A stretch of DNA of 64,000 bases, taken from Pyrinomonadaceae bacterium (GTDB lineage Bacteria > Acidobacteriota > Blastocatellia > Pyrinomonadales > Pyrinomonadaceae). The first letter of the stretch is position 1. Each line of letters begins with the position of its first letter. Of this stretch, positions 35,147 to 45,268 are shown piece after piece. The notes below the pieces were generated by a model that saw only the letters and a program-made list of their open reading frames with translations, searched no databases and had not been told where the DNA came from. Made by a program: the position numbers and the translations under genes. The stretch spans positions 248,001 through 312,000 of the forward strand of contig JAGOBH010000002.1 of the NCBI GenBank assembly GCA_017983495.1, given 5' to 3'.

Positions 35147-37576
35147 ATGAAACTCGCTAACAAGGTGTTCTTTGCAACACTTTTACTATTTACACTTGCT
35201 TTTGCGGCGATGGCCCAGAGCAACGGCAGACCGGATTCTGATCCGCGCAACACTGCACCGACCGTTGGTACGGGCGGCCCGGTGGGCGGAGCGACTGGTC
35301 TATTTACTGTCTATGACGGTCAGACCCTGCGAAAAGGTGAGTACACCTTGAGCATGGCGTACAGCAACTATGACCGCGATCCGGGCGATGCAGACTTTAC
35401 GTCTGTGCCCATTAGCTTCCAGATCGGTTTGACCAACAAGATCGAATTGTTCTTTGGAACTGAAGCGTATCGCGCTATCAAAGTTAACTCGCGCCGCAAC
35501 CTGTCAAGCAACTATCTGCCGAACTCGCAGTTTTTCTTTATCGGCCCGGGCCTGACACGTGCTCCGGCAATTGTCTTGGCTCCACAGGGACCTGGCGTTA
35601 GCCAGTACCCGAACCAGGCGGTTTACCGCCCGACCGGTGCCCCGTATGCAACGTATCCGTTTATCGGAGCGAATGCAGGAACGTTTGGTCTTTTGCCGCC
35701 GTTCTTCTCGGGTCCGATCTTTGGTTTCGCGGCCGGAACAAACGCACTTCTCGGACCGGCACGTGCCGGTGGAAACGGTGCTGACCTGTTCCCTGGCATC
35801 GGTTCAGTTTATGGCAGCATCCTGCCGGGCGTGGTGCTTCAGAGCACGACACTCGTAAATAATGCAGGTGCACCGGCTGGAGAAGGCCCGCTTGTTTTCA
35901 CACAGGCTCCTTCATATCTGCCGGACGCTCCGTTCATTAACCGCGGCTACGGCGAATCAGCGTTCAACTCATTTGACGTTGGCGTCAAATGGCGCATGAA
36001 CAACATCAACAAGGCGGTCGGCTATGGTTTTGTTGCCGCATACACATTCTATGCTGACAACGCTAACGATGCCTCTGGATTTAACCAGCTCCAGCGTGGT
36101 GCAAGTGCCGGCGGAAACATGGGCGACATCAGCCTTACGTTTTTCACCGACGCTCGTCTCGCTAAGTGGGCTAACCTTTCAGGTAACATCGGTTACAAAT
36201 ACACCAGTTCGACGAAGATGGAATTGGCAGGTGGAACCTTTACCGCTCTCGACCGCCCGGATGAGATCCAGGCATCGATCGGTGTCGATTTCCCGGTCAA
36301 CAAATTCTTCCAGCCGATCATGGAGTTCCGTACGCTCAACTATGTTGGCGGCCGCACTCCGAACGCGTTCGAGAACCACCCGATGGACGGACTCGCAGGC
36401 GCGAGGATCTTCCCGGTACGTTGGGCCAGCATCGGCCTCGCATATCGCCACAACTTCAACCAGCAGGATCGCAACAGCTTTGACGAGGACACAAGGTTCA
36501 GCAACAGCGTGACGATCCCTTGCCGAGTTGGCGTGACGGCTTGTGCTCCGGTGACGATCACGAGCAACTGGCAGGGTGTGCCGAACGGATTTGTTGCTTC
36601 AAGCGATCCGCACGGATTCCTGGCTCAGATCACCCTCGGTCGCCGCATCAAGCGTGTGACGGAGACTGTCAATCAGGCTCCGATGGTTAACTCGGTTACG
36701 ATCAGTGACACGACGATCACACTTGGATGTGCTCCGGGCTTCAAATCACGCTCGGGTGCTTGTGACGACAACCGTACGGTTAACGTTTCAACAAGTGCTA
36801 GCGATCCGGAAAATGATGTCCTGACCTACAACTACACTGTCTCGGGCGGCCGCATTGTCGGCAGCGGAGCAAACGTTCAGTGGGATCTCTCAGGCGTCTC
36901 GAAGGGAACTTACACTATCACAACAGGTGTTGATGACGGTTGCGGCGTTTGCGGCAAAACTGAAACCAAGACCGTTACGGTGGAAGAGTGTGCAGATTGT
37001 GTTCAGGTATGCAGCTGCCCGTCGATCTCGATCAGCGGTCCTGGTCAGACGACCGATCCGGGAGCGACGATGACATTCACGCTCAACGGTGCGGGTTCGA
37101 ACACGGTCAACTGGTCGGTATCTGCAGGAACGATCGAATCGGGACAGGGAACTGCTTCGATCACGGTTCGTGCTCCGGCAGACGGCAGCGTTTCGAACAT
37201 TACGGCAACGGCTGAGGTTGGTGGACTCGATCCGAATTGCAACTGTACTACAACGTACAGCGAAAGCGGACCGGTTGCTCCGAAACCTACGGCAAACCTG
37301 ATCGACGAATTCGGTAAGGCTCCGGATGATGACGTCAAGGCTCGTGTTGACAACTTCTATATCCAGTTGAACAACAATCCGAGTGCCCAGGGCTACATCA
37401 TCAACTACGGTACACCGGCTGAGATCAAGAAGCGTAGAGCTCAGATCATGAAGGCGATCAACTTCCGTAAATACGACGTAGGTCGTGTAACGTTTGTTGA
37501 CGGTGGTGACACCGGTGCCGGAACGAACACGAAGTTCTATCTTGTACCGGCTGGTGCGGATAACCCGAATCCCTAA
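35147..37576 (+). CDS. Outer-membrane beta-barrel protein with Ig-like and OmpA-like C-terminal parts
   Basis: An 809-residue surface protein. The ATG at 35147 has GGAGG eight bases upstream and begins a signal peptide (about residues 1-23, ending FAAMAQ). Residues about 40-520 alternate in the manner of an outer-membrane barrel (YTLSMAYSNYDRDPG, VGYGFVAAYTFYADN, ASIGLAYRHNFNQQD). Cysteine-bearing beta-sandwich segments follow (about 540-700: FKSRSGACDDN, ECADCVQVCSCPSISISGPG), which look like PKD/Ig-type domains. The final 90 residues (LIDEFGKAPDDDVKARVDNF ... DVGRVTFVDGG) fit a degenerate OmpA-like fold, which would contact peptidoglycan. The upstream leader is long and structured, and a strong terminator follows, so it is monocistronic. 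Function: probably envelope structure. Confidence 0.75.
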   Translation: MKLANKVFFATLLLFTLAFAAMAQSNGRPDSDPRNTAPTVGTGGPVGGATGLFTVYDGQTLRKGEYTLSMAYSNYDRDPGDADFTSVPISFQIGLTNKIELFFGTEAYRAIKVNSRRNLSSNYLPNSQFFFIGPGLTRAPAIVLAPQGPGVSQYPNQAVYRPTGAPYATYPFIGANAGTFGLLPPFFSGPIFGFAAGTNALLGPARAGGNGADLFPGIGSVYGSILPGVVLQSTTLVNNAGAPAGEGPLVFTQAPSYLPDAPFINRGYGESAFNSFDVGVKWRMNNINKAVGYGFVAAYTFYADNANDASGFNQLQRGASAGGNMGDISLTFFTDARLAKWANLSGNIGYKYTSSTKMELAGGTFTALDRPDEIQASIGVDFPVNKFFQPIMEFRTLNYVGGRTPNAFENHPMDGLAGARIFPVRWASIGLAYRHNFNQQDRNSFDEDTRFSNSVTIPCRVGVTACAPVTITSNWQGVPNGFVASSDPHGFLAQITLGRRIKRVTETVNQAPMVNSVTISDTTITLGCAPGFKSRSGACDDNRTVNVSTSASDPENDVLTYNYTVSGGRIVGSGANVQWDLSGVSKGTYTITTGVDDGCGVCGKTETKTVTVEECADCVQVCSCPSISISGPGQTTDPGATMTFTLNGAGSNTVNWSVSAGTIESGQGTASITVRAPADGSVSNITATAEVGGLDPNCNCTTTYSESGPVAPKPTANLIDEFGKAPDDDVKARVDNFYIQLNNNPSAQGYIINYGTPAEIKKRRAQIMKAINFRKYDVGRVTFVDGGDTGAGTNTKFYLVPAGADNPNP

Positions 37577-37618
37577 TTACAATAGCTTTGCTTGCCCGAC
37601 CGGGTAAGTGAACATTTC

Positions 37619-37662
37619 AAAACGGCTGAGGTTTCCATCACAAGACCTCAGCCGTTTTTTTT
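37619..37662 (+). terminator. Intrinsic terminator of the barrel protein gene
   Basis: Fourteen-base perfect arms AAAACGGCTGAGGT (37619-37632) and ACCTCAGCCGTTTT (37645-37658) followed by four more T. Confidence 0.95.
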
Positions 37663-37863
37663 CGCGCCTAGGATACGCTTTGAGTGACGGATGAAATTAT
37701 GTAGAATAATCTTATTGTGTTCGCGAGCGGTATTTTTTGCCGTTGAGAAATTGATGCAAACCGATCGAGTACAATATTCATCTTAATTATCGCGATTTCT
37801 AGTTCTCCAATTGGGTCAACACCGACTGTTTACGTATTACAAATCGAGAAGGGAATTATCAGT

Positions 37864-40038
37864 ATGAGGAAGATCAGAAGATTTACGGGTTGGGGTGCAT
37901 TAATAGTGACAACCCTACTTTTTCAGAGTATAGCTTTTGCTGTCGAAACTGCCACGCCTTTTGAAGGAGCTGAGGCCGACAAGTTCGAAACTTGGTCGGT
38001 TGTAGGCCCGAGCGGCGGCGACGTTCGCGTGGTCGCGATCGACCCCAAAGACAAGAACCGACTTTACATCAGCACTCTTGATGGTCAGGTGCACACCTCT
38101 GCGGACGCAGGGAAAACATGGTCATTGTTGGTGAATCTCAATAAGCCGCAATTGATACTTGATCAACTTTTCGTTGACTCGCGTGATTCGAAGATCATTT
38201 ATACATCGGGTCATCGCCACAAGGCTCCCGGAGGCTTTTTCCGGTCGGTCGATGGCGGGGCGACCTGGAAAGAGTCTAAGGAACTCAAGAACGAGTCGAT
38301 TCACGCCATGACCCAATCGCCGATCGACCCCAGCATCATAACTGTGGGCACGACACACGGGGTCTGGATCTCACGTAATTCAGGTGAAGATTGGGAAATG
38401 CTATCGTCGCCGACAGCTCCGGTGAACGTCGACTCGCTGGCTATTGACCCCCGCAGCAACAGCACGATGTATGCCGGTACATGGTGGCGTGCATATAAGA
38501 CGACCGATAGCGGCAAGAGCTGGCGCCTGATCAAGAATGGCATGATCGACGATTCGGATGTTTTTGCTATCACGATCAATCCGCGTAATCCAGAGAATGT
38601 TATCGCGTCCGCTTGTAGTGGAATTTATGAGTCGCAGAATGGCGGCGAGAAATGGTCAAAGATCCAGGGCATTCCGTCTCAGTCGCGACGAACGCGGGAT
38701 ATTGTCCAGCATCCAAGCCTGCCTGGTACTGTTTACGCTGGTACTACAGAAGGTTTTTGGATGTCGACGAATGGCGGCAAGTCGTGGGCATTGACCACAC
38801 AGCGTAATCTTGAGATCAACTCGATCGCCGTTCATCCTTCTGAACCGAATCGCGTCTATATCGGGACAAATAACTACGGTGTGATGGTCTCAACCGATGG
38901 CGGTCGTAATTTTGCCCAGACAAACGACAACTTTAGCAGCCGCTTTACATATTCGATCACCTCGGACAACAAAGTATCGGATCGGCTTTATGCTACGACC
39001 CAGAATACGGCGACAGGCGGGGGATTCTTTTTCACCAGTGCGGACGGCGGCGGGACATGGGTTGCTGCTAAGAACCTCGACTCGAGCCGGATAGTCCCGT
39101 TTGCATTGCTTCAGGACAAGACTAACCCGAATGCGATGTTCCTCGGGACGAACGCAGGCATTTATAAGTCGATCGACCGTGGAACTTCGTGGCTGCCGCT
39201 TCCGGCCGGTAAGGCTGTGGTTGTTCCAAAGGCAAAGCCTAAGGCTCCGGTAAAGAAGGTGGTAAAGAAAACTGCTGCGGTGTCCGCAAAGACTCCGGTC
39301 GCGGTGGTCGAGGCTCCAATACCAGGAAAACTGGTTCCATCGATTACGGGAAAGGTTAAGGTTCTTGCCTTTACTGAAGACGGAAAGGGCGGGATCTACG
39401 CGGGAACGGATAAGGGCCTTTATCGCAGCTACGATCTGACTAAGGGCTGGGAGAGGCTCTCGCTCGGCGCCGGCGTCAACGAGAATATCTTCGCTGTGCA
39501 TAGCTCGCCGCAACGCCCGGGTGTGATCTGGGTTGGTACCGCAACGTCGGGCGTGATGGTATCACGTGATGACGGCAAGACCTGGCAAAAGGCCGGTGGT
39601 GCCGCAGATAATGTCCCGGTTAGCTCGATCGCTTCGGATCCGAAACGTCCGGATTATGTATACATCGGAACGTCGCAAACGTTTTACGCTAGTCGTGACG
39701 GCGGACAGACGTGGCGACGACGCGGGGGCAATCTGCCGCTAGGAAACTACACCAGTATTCTGATCAATCCTGATAACACCGATGAGATCATCGTTTCGAG
39801 TTCGCTCGAAGCTGATGGAGGTATTTACCAATCAACCGATGGCGGCGATAAATGGCGGCGGATAGACACAAAGGAATTGAAGCTGCCCAGCCGCCGCGTT
39901 TGGTCGATGACCATGGACCCGAATGATCCCAATCGTATATTTGCGGGAACGCATTCGTCTGGCGTGTACAAGATAGTTCGACAGGCGGGAGCGGCCGGTG
40001 CCCAGCCCGCCGACCGTCCACGCGTGACAGGCAACTAG
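37864..40038 (+). CDS. Secreted BNR/Asp-box repeat protein (sortilin/VPS10-like propeller)
   Basis: A 724-residue exported protein. Residues 1-26 are a signal peptide. The rest contains about 13 Asp-box repeats of the type SxDxGxTW (SADAGKTWS, SVDGGATWK, STNGGKSWA, SRDDGKTWQ, STDGGDKWR and others), spaced as in WD40/BNR-like photosystem-stability or sortilin/VPS10 propellers. A lysine, alanine and proline-rich linker (about 455-495: KAKPKAPVKKVVKK) splits the array into two propeller domains, about 30-450 and 500-715. Such proteins bind peptides or glycans and are common secreted proteins in Acidobacteria; no sialidase catalytic residues can be assigned. AAGGGA lies nine bases before the ATG. 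A terminator follows, so it stands alone. Confidence 0.85.
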   Translation: MRKIRRFTGWGALIVTTLLFQSIAFAVETATPFEGAEADKFETWSVVGPSGGDVRVVAIDPKDKNRLYISTLDGQVHTSADAGKTWSLLVNLNKPQLILDQLFVDSRDSKIIYTSGHRHKAPGGFFRSVDGGATWKESKELKNESIHAMTQSPIDPSIITVGTTHGVWISRNSGEDWEMLSSPTAPVNVDSLAIDPRSNSTMYAGTWWRAYKTTDSGKSWRLIKNGMIDDSDVFAITINPRNPENVIASACSGIYESQNGGEKWSKIQGIPSQSRRTRDIVQHPSLPGTVYAGTTEGFWMSTNGGKSWALTTQRNLEINSIAVHPSEPNRVYIGTNNYGVMVSTDGGRNFAQTNDNFSSRFTYSITSDNKVSDRLYATTQNTATGGGFFFTSADGGGTWVAAKNLDSSRIVPFALLQDKTNPNAMFLGTNAGIYKSIDRGTSWLPLPAGKAVVVPKAKPKAPVKKVVKKTAAVSAKTPVAVVEAPIPGKLVPSITGKVKVLAFTEDGKGGIYAGTDKGLYRSYDLTKGWERLSLGAGVNENIFAVHSSPQRPGVIWVGTATSGVMVSRDDGKTWQKAGGAADNVPVSSIASDPKRPDYVYIGTSQTFYASRDGGQTWRRRGGNLPLGNYTSILINPDNTDEIIVSSSLEADGGIYQSTDGGDKWRRIDTKELKLPSRRVWSMTMDPNDPNRIFAGTHSSGVYKIVRQAGAAGAQPADRPRVTGN

Positions 40039-40061
40039 AGTTCCCATGATATTTTGCATTT

Positions 40062-40090
40062 GAGGCGACCCGAGCGGGCCGCCTCTTTTT
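40062..40090 (+). terminator. Intrinsic terminator of the BNR gene
   Basis: GAGGCG pairs with CGCCTC, extended by CCC/GGG, followed by TTTTT; 24 bases after the stop at 40038. Confidence 0.8.
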
Positions 40091-40099
40091 ATTCCTAAC

Positions 40100-40128
40100 T
40101 TGGAAGTTCGGTTCGGTAATCCTATAAT
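40100..40128 (+). promoter_or_regulatory. Sigma70-type promoter of bshC
   Basis: TTGGAA (40100-40105), 17-base spacer, TATAAT (40123-40128). The expected start of transcription is near 40135, only about ten bases before the bshC ATG, where no Shine-Dalgarno site is visible, so the transcript would be nearly leaderless. Confidence 0.55.
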
Positions 40129-40144
40129 CTGATACATAACAAGA

Positions 40145-41827
40145 ATGGATCAAGAAATAGCCTGTCAGAGCCGTAGCGGAGCGGTCACATTACATGCGGA
40201 GAGCATTCCCTTTTCCCGGTTTCCGGGTCAATCGAAGCTGTTCAACGACTATCAGCGTGACCCATTATCATTAAGACGATATTACCCTTCGGCCGTTTCA
40301 AGCCAGGACGAGGTCGCTGGTCGAGCGCCGGAGGTTCTTGCTAGTTACAAGGCGGACCGAAAAATACTCTGCGAAGCACTTACCGAGATCAACATCAAGT
40401 TTGGGGCTGGCCACAAGACGCTGAAGAATATCGAGATGCTGAGGTCCGAGGATACGGTCGCAGTAGTGACCGGGCAGCAGGCCGGACTTTTTTCGGGTCC
40501 GCTATATACGATCTACAAGGCGTTGTCCGCAGTCCGACAGGTTGAGCGGTTGAGAGAACAGGGCGTCAAGGCGGTGCCGGTTTTTTGGGTGGCGACCGAA
40601 GATCACGATTTCGAAGAGGTTTCCAAGACCTATGTTGTCGGCCGTAGCGGCGAATTGGTCGAATCCAAGACCGAACCATCGCATTGTTATGAAAATCTCC
40701 CGGTCGGATATGTAAAGCTCGATGAATCCATTCGACAGGGTGTCGCTGATCTCATCACCTCACTTTCGCCTTCCGAGTTTACTGCCGAGGTGCGGCACCT
40801 GCTCGAAGATAGTTGGAAGCCCGGAGAGTATTTTGGTGATGCGTTTGGCAAACTGCTGACGCACATACTGGGCGACTACGGCCTGATCATTTTGTGCCCG
40901 CTGCATCCGAAACTGAAACAACTCGCTGCCCCGATCTATGTCGATGCTATCAAGCGTTCGGCTGAGATCGTCGACGCATTACGGCGACGCAGCGAAGAGT
41001 TGGTCGCGGACGGATATGTTGCCCAGGTCCTTGTGGGCGAAGATTATTTTCCGCTGTTTTGGCAGGCGGAAAACGATACGCGAAATGCGCTTAAGAAGAC
41101 CGAAAAGGGGACTTTCAGGAAGAAGGACGGATCGCGGGAATTCACCCTGGACGAACTCGCTGAGATCGCAGCGTCTGAGCCCGGACGATTTAGCCCGAGT
41201 GTAGTGCTCAGGTCCGTCGTTCAGGACTATATTTTGCCGACGGTCTGCTATTTTGGCGGTGCTGCTGAGATCGCTTATTTTGCTCAGAGCGGCGAGGTTT
41301 ACCGGTTGCTTGACCGCCCGCCGACATTGATCCTGCATCGGCAGAGTTTTACATTCGTCGAATCTAAACATGCCAAGACCCTGGCCAAATTCGACCTCGA
41401 TCTGGTCGACCTATTTGAAGGATTTGAAGAACTGCTGCCGCAGATAGTGGAAAGGTATCTTAACGCCGACTCTGCCAAGGTATTTGCAGAGGTGGAGGAA
41501 GTCATCAACACTCAGCTCAATCGACTTGACCAGGATCTGTCCGCAATTGACGCAACGCTGGCGGACAATCTAGCGAAGCGTCGCCGCAAGATCATTTATC
41601 ACATCGGGGCACTCAGGAATAAGTTCTACAACGTTCAGGTTCGCAAAGACGCGGTCATCCGGCAGCAGATCGAGGGAATGTTTACTGCACTGCTGCCGCA
41701 CAAGCACCTGCAGGAACGGGCAATAAACGTTTCCTATTTCCTGAACCGATTCGGGCTGAACTTTGTTGACTGGATCTATAATGCCATCGACCTTGACGAC
41801 AGAGGGCATCGCGTCATCCGTTTGTAA
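40145..41827 (+). CDS. bshC: Bacillithiol biosynthesis cysteine-adding enzyme
   Basis: A 560-residue member of the BshC family, which adds cysteine to glucosamine-malate in the last step of bacillithiol synthesis. The family nucleotide-site motif TGQQAGLFSGPLYTIYKALS is near residue 115, followed by PVFWVATEDHDFEE, and the C-terminal coiled-coil region with LNRLDQDLSAIDATL. Presence of bshC implies that this bacterium uses bacillithiol as its low-molecular-weight thiol. bshA and a small cytoplasmic BshB-type deacetylase are not in this window; the PIG-L protein at 50250 is exported and too large for that job. mutL follows 27 bases later, so the two are probably co-transcribed. Confidence 0.93.
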   Translation: MDQEIACQSRSGAVTLHAESIPFSRFPGQSKLFNDYQRDPLSLRRYYPSAVSSQDEVAGRAPEVLASYKADRKILCEALTEINIKFGAGHKTLKNIEMLRSEDTVAVVTGQQAGLFSGPLYTIYKALSAVRQVERLREQGVKAVPVFWVATEDHDFEEVSKTYVVGRSGELVESKTEPSHCYENLPVGYVKLDESIRQGVADLITSLSPSEFTAEVRHLLEDSWKPGEYFGDAFGKLLTHILGDYGLIILCPLHPKLKQLAAPIYVDAIKRSAEIVDALRRRSEELVADGYVAQVLVGEDYFPLFWQAENDTRNALKKTEKGTFRKKDGSREFTLDELAEIAASEPGRFSPSVVLRSVVQDYILPTVCYFGGAAEIAYFAQSGEVYRLLDRPPTLILHRQSFTFVESKHAKTLAKFDLDLVDLFEGFEELLPQIVERYLNADSAKVFAEVEEVINTQLNRLDQDLSAIDATLADNLAKRRRKIIYHIGALRNKFYNVQVRKDAVIRQQIEGMFTALLPHKHLQERAINVSYFLNRFGLNFVDWIYNAIDLDDRGHRVIRL

Positions 41828-41854
41828 TGGCGATTCCCGAGCTTCTGTGAGCCT

Positions 41855-43834
41855 ATGTCTTTTCCCGTAATCAGCAAGATCAAGATACTTCCTGACACCC
41901 TGGCGAATCAGATTGCCGCGGGCGAGGTGGTCGAGCGTCCGGCGTCTGTGATCAAAGAGCTTGTTGAGAATTCGATCGACGCGGGTGCGAGGCGCCTGAC
42001 CGTCGAGATCGAGCTTGGCGGCCGACGCTTGATGCGTGTTGTCGATGACGGCGAAGGCATGTCGCGCGACGATGCCGTTCTTGCGTTTGAGCGGCACGCC
42101 ACGTCAAAAATTCGTACGCTGGAAGATCTCGGCGCGATCGCCACACTTGGATTCCGTGGTGAGGCACTGGCATCGATAGCGTCCGTGGCTAAAGTCGGAC
42201 TGACGACAAAGCAAGAGGTTGGAATTGAAGCCACACGCGTAGTTGTCGAAGGCGGACGTCTGCTGGATGTGAAGGATGCGGCCCGCGATACCGGGACAAC
42301 GATCGAGGTCAGGGACCTGTTTTTCAACACACCTGCAAGACGTAAATTTATGCGGTCCGAGGCGACCGAGAATTATCATCTGACCACGATCGTCACCCAC
42401 TACGCCCTCGCTCACCCGGAGATCGCGTTTGAGCTTCGAAATAATGGGCGTGAGGTACTAAGAGTATCGCCGGCTAAAGATCTGAAAGAGCGTGCGTTTC
42501 AGATTTTCGGGGCGGGTTTGCTCGATAGTCTTTTGCCTGTAAGTGGCGGCCGCGAATACGTCGCTAGAGTGTCGGGTTTTATTTCGGCCCCAAGAGAAAG
42601 ACGGACCACCCGTGATTCGCAGTATTTTTTCGTTAATCAGCGATTCGTTCGGGATAAGACGATAACGGGCGGTCTGCTCGAAGGCTATCGATCGGTGCTA
42701 CCTCACGGCGTTTATCCGGTGGCATTTCTCTTTATCGACATCCCGCACGAAGAAGTCGACGTAAACGTTCATCCAGCAAAGACCGAGGTGCGATTTCGGC
42801 GTGGCGAGGCGGTTAAAGATGTCATTGCCGAGGCCGTCAGAGAAGCTTTGGCTTCGGCCGGGATCGTGCCGGATAATGAAGGTACCATTTTAAGAGCCAG
42901 CGAAATTTCAGAAGAGATGGGGCCGGTTCGTGTGCCTGACCTGATCCACGAACAGCCGAGAATCGAATTCTCGGGGTCGCAGTTGCCGGATCTTGTCACG
43001 CCGGAGCACGAACCTTATTTCAACGAGCCCAATAATTCTGCAGAAGTAGTTTCATCCACTGAATATCTTTCTGTCGATTCTGAACCTGATCTACCCACGG
43101 AAAGTAATTTCGACGCAGCCGATTCGCGTGAATTTGAGGAAAGTGCCTCGACCTCGGCTGCGGACGGTGCGACACCGCCTCGGGGTTACGCCGAACTGCC
43201 GCCGGTCAATTCGGCAGAAAGGCTTGTCCGAAGCATCGACTCGGGCGATGTGTCCTCCGCGAAGATTCAACCCATTGGGCAGTTGCACAATAGCTTCATT
43301 ATCGCTGTCGACGATGAGGGCCTGTTGCTGATCGATCAGCACGTCGCCCATGAAAGGATCCTGTTCGATAAATTTCGCAAGAGCGAGACTGAACGGGGAA
43401 TCGAGTCTCAAAATCTCTTGCTGCCGGAGACAATCGACCTTTCCCCGGCTCAGTCCGAGGCGTTTCGACTTATCGAAGGTGATCTAGAATCGCTTGGATT
43501 TGGCTTAATGAGATTGTCCGGCCGAACGGTGGCGATCAAAAGTGTGCCGACCGACCTTGCGGCATCGGAAGCCCGAAATCTGTTTGCGGAGATATTGGAC
43601 ACGGTCGATGCGGAAAAGCGTGGGTCGCCGAAGAGCACGCTTCGTGACGACATCGCTGCAAGCCTTGCATGCAAAGCGGCCGTAAAGATCAATATGAAAC
43701 TGACCACGGAGAAAATGCAGTGGTTAATTGACAGACTGTTGATCACTACATCGCCTACCACATGTCCTCACGGCCGGCCGGTGATCCTGCGGTTTTCCAT
43801 GAAGGATATTGAGCGTGGCTTTCATCGAACCTGA
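41855..43834 (+). CDS. mutL: DNA mismatch repair protein MutL
   Basis: A 659-residue protein. The N-terminal GHKL ATPase has the standard motifs NSIDAGARRL, DDGEGM and TLGFRGEALASIASV. The middle (about 340-460) is a low-complexity linker. The C-terminal domain has endonuclease-type motifs: DQHVAHERILFD (the usual final glutamate of DQHAx2Ex4E is an aspartate here), ACKAAVK and CPHGRPV. It therefore probably belongs to the nicking MutL group that works without MutH. It lies 27 bases after bshC on the same strand. Confidence 0.96.
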   Translation: MSFPVISKIKILPDTLANQIAAGEVVERPASVIKELVENSIDAGARRLTVEIELGGRRLMRVVDDGEGMSRDDAVLAFERHATSKIRTLEDLGAIATLGFRGEALASIASVAKVGLTTKQEVGIEATRVVVEGGRLLDVKDAARDTGTTIEVRDLFFNTPARRKFMRSEATENYHLTTIVTHYALAHPEIAFELRNNGREVLRVSPAKDLKERAFQIFGAGLLDSLLPVSGGREYVARVSGFISAPRERRTTRDSQYFFVNQRFVRDKTITGGLLEGYRSVLPHGVYPVAFLFIDIPHEEVDVNVHPAKTEVRFRRGEAVKDVIAEAVREALASAGIVPDNEGTILRASEISEEMGPVRVPDLIHEQPRIEFSGSQLPDLVTPEHEPYFNEPNNSAEVVSSTEYLSVDSEPDLPTESNFDAADSREFEESASTSAADGATPPRGYAELPPVNSAERLVRSIDSGDVSSAKIQPIGQLHNSFIIAVDDEGLLLIDQHVAHERILFDKFRKSETERGIESQNLLLPETIDLSPAQSEAFRLIEGDLESLGFGLMRLSGRTVAIKSVPTDLAASEARNLFAEILDTVDAEKRGSPKSTLRDDIAASLACKAAVKINMKLTTEKMQWLIDRLLITTSPTTCPHGRPVILRFSMKDIERGFHRT

Positions 43835-44035
43835 TGCACAGTACTTGGCATACGCGAGTTTTGCCATTGCGGCTACGTTCTTATGGTCCCCCCCAAAAAC
43901 TGATTCTTCATTTGTAATTTATCCAGTCTGATATTAGTATGTTTGTCGGGACTCACAACTAAGTATACAGGCAGACAGATTGTCGACTATTTTTTGGGCA
44001 CAAAATGCCCGTGGAAAACGTTGAGATTGATCTTG

Positions 44036-45235
44036 ATGAAGCGGATAAACCTCCAGCGTGCGAAATCTCAGATCGCCAGACCGAATACGATCAGGGATAT
44101 TAATCGACAGATCGTCCTTAACTACGTTAGGGACCGTTCGCCGATTTCGCGAGCCGAGATCGCTCGCGAGACAGCTCTTCACCGCTCAACCGTTTCGGTG
44201 ATCACGGACGACCTGGTCTCGGCCGGTCTGATCGTCATGATCGGTGAGGGCAACTCGTCCGGAGGGCGAAAGCCATCGTTATTCAAGTTAAAGACCGGCA
44301 CGCCGGTAGCGATCGGTATCGATGTTACGCCGCGTAATACTACGATCGCGGTGGCCGATCTGGCCGGCAATGTTTTCAAGCAAGAGGTATTTGCCACGTC
44401 GCCTGATGTCGATTTCATGACGTCCCAGATCGTCGAGAGGGTAAAGCGATTTGCATCGGAGTGTGAATCCGGGGGCGTAGAGATCGGGATGAGTGTTCCT
44501 GGACTTGTCGACCAAAATCTAGGCAAGATCTTTCATGTTCCTTATTTCGATTGGCGGGACTGGGATATTTGCCAGCGTTTGGAAAAGGAGACGGGACTTA
44601 AGGTAATAGTCGAGAATGACGCTAACGCCACCGCACTGGCCGAGTTGTGGTTTGGGCACGAAAAGGTCAGGAAGATAGACACATTCGTCATGGTTTTGGT
44701 GGGCGAGGGCATCGGAACCGGTATCATTTTTGACGGGCAATTATATCGCGGGGAAAAAGGTGCGGGCGGCGAATTCGGCCATATGATCGCCGGTGACAAT
44801 GCCCCGATCGACTGTTCGTGTGGGAGCCGTGAGTGCTGGGAAGCCTACGCCTCGGAGAAATCGATGATCCAGCGATATCAGAGCCTCTGCAGCATGGATG
44901 ACCTGAAAGGTAACGACATCGATTTTTCGAACGTGGTCGAACTGGCCCTTAACGGCGAAAAGCACGCCGCTCAGGCTCTAAGGGAAACCGCGTATTACCT
45001 TGGTAACGGGATCTCGAATCTTATCGTTGGGCTAAGTCCGCAGATGGTTGTCGTAAGTGGCCGGATAACCAAGGCATGGGCACTGTTCTCCGATCAGCTT
45101 TATAGAATATCTGAACGAAGCGTATTGGCAGGCTTGCCGCCAACAGAGCTCGTTCCTTCTTCACTTGGTGACGCCCCAACGTTAATTGGGGCAGTGGGTT
45201 TGGTGCTCGCGAGAAAGTTTGGTTCGGCAAGTTGA
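44036..45235 (+). CDS. ROK-family transcriptional regulator (NagC/XylR type)
   Basis: A 399-residue protein with an N-terminal winged helix-turn-helix (about 15-75: NRQIVLNYVRDRSPISRAEI, then ALHRSTVSVITDDLVSAGLI) and a C-terminal ROK sugar-kinase-like domain. The zinc-binding motif is CSCGSRECWE and the sugar/ATP-binding stretch is ENDANATALAELWFG. Members of this group sense sugars or amino sugars and repress transport and catabolic genes. The preferred start is the ATG at 44036 (MKRINLQRAKS); an upstream TTG at 43943 would add an unlike segment. It precedes a receptor gene on the same strand by 213 bases, and is a likely regulator of the following locus. Confidence 0.88.
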   Translation: MKRINLQRAKSQIARPNTIRDINRQIVLNYVRDRSPISRAEIARETALHRSTVSVITDDLVSAGLIVMIGEGNSSGGRKPSLFKLKTGTPVAIGIDVTPRNTTIAVADLAGNVFKQEVFATSPDVDFMTSQIVERVKRFASECESGGVEIGMSVPGLVDQNLGKIFHVPYFDWRDWDICQRLEKETGLKVIVENDANATALAELWFGHEKVRKIDTFVMVLVGEGIGTGIIFDGQLYRGEKGAGGEFGHMIAGDNAPIDCSCGSRECWEAYASEKSMIQRYQSLCSMDDLKGNDIDFSNVVELALNGEKHAAQALRETAYYLGNGISNLIVGLSPQMVVVSGRITKAWALFSDQLYRISERSVLAGLPPTELVPSSLGDAPTLIGAVGLVLARKFGSAS

Positions 45236-45268
45236 AACAAACTTTCTGCAAATGAGTATTAACCTACC

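Noticed and set aside
43943-44035. N-terminal extension of the ROK regulator from a TTG
   Set aside because: The extra residues do not resemble the family start, whereas MKRINLQRAKS leads straight into the helix-turn-helix.
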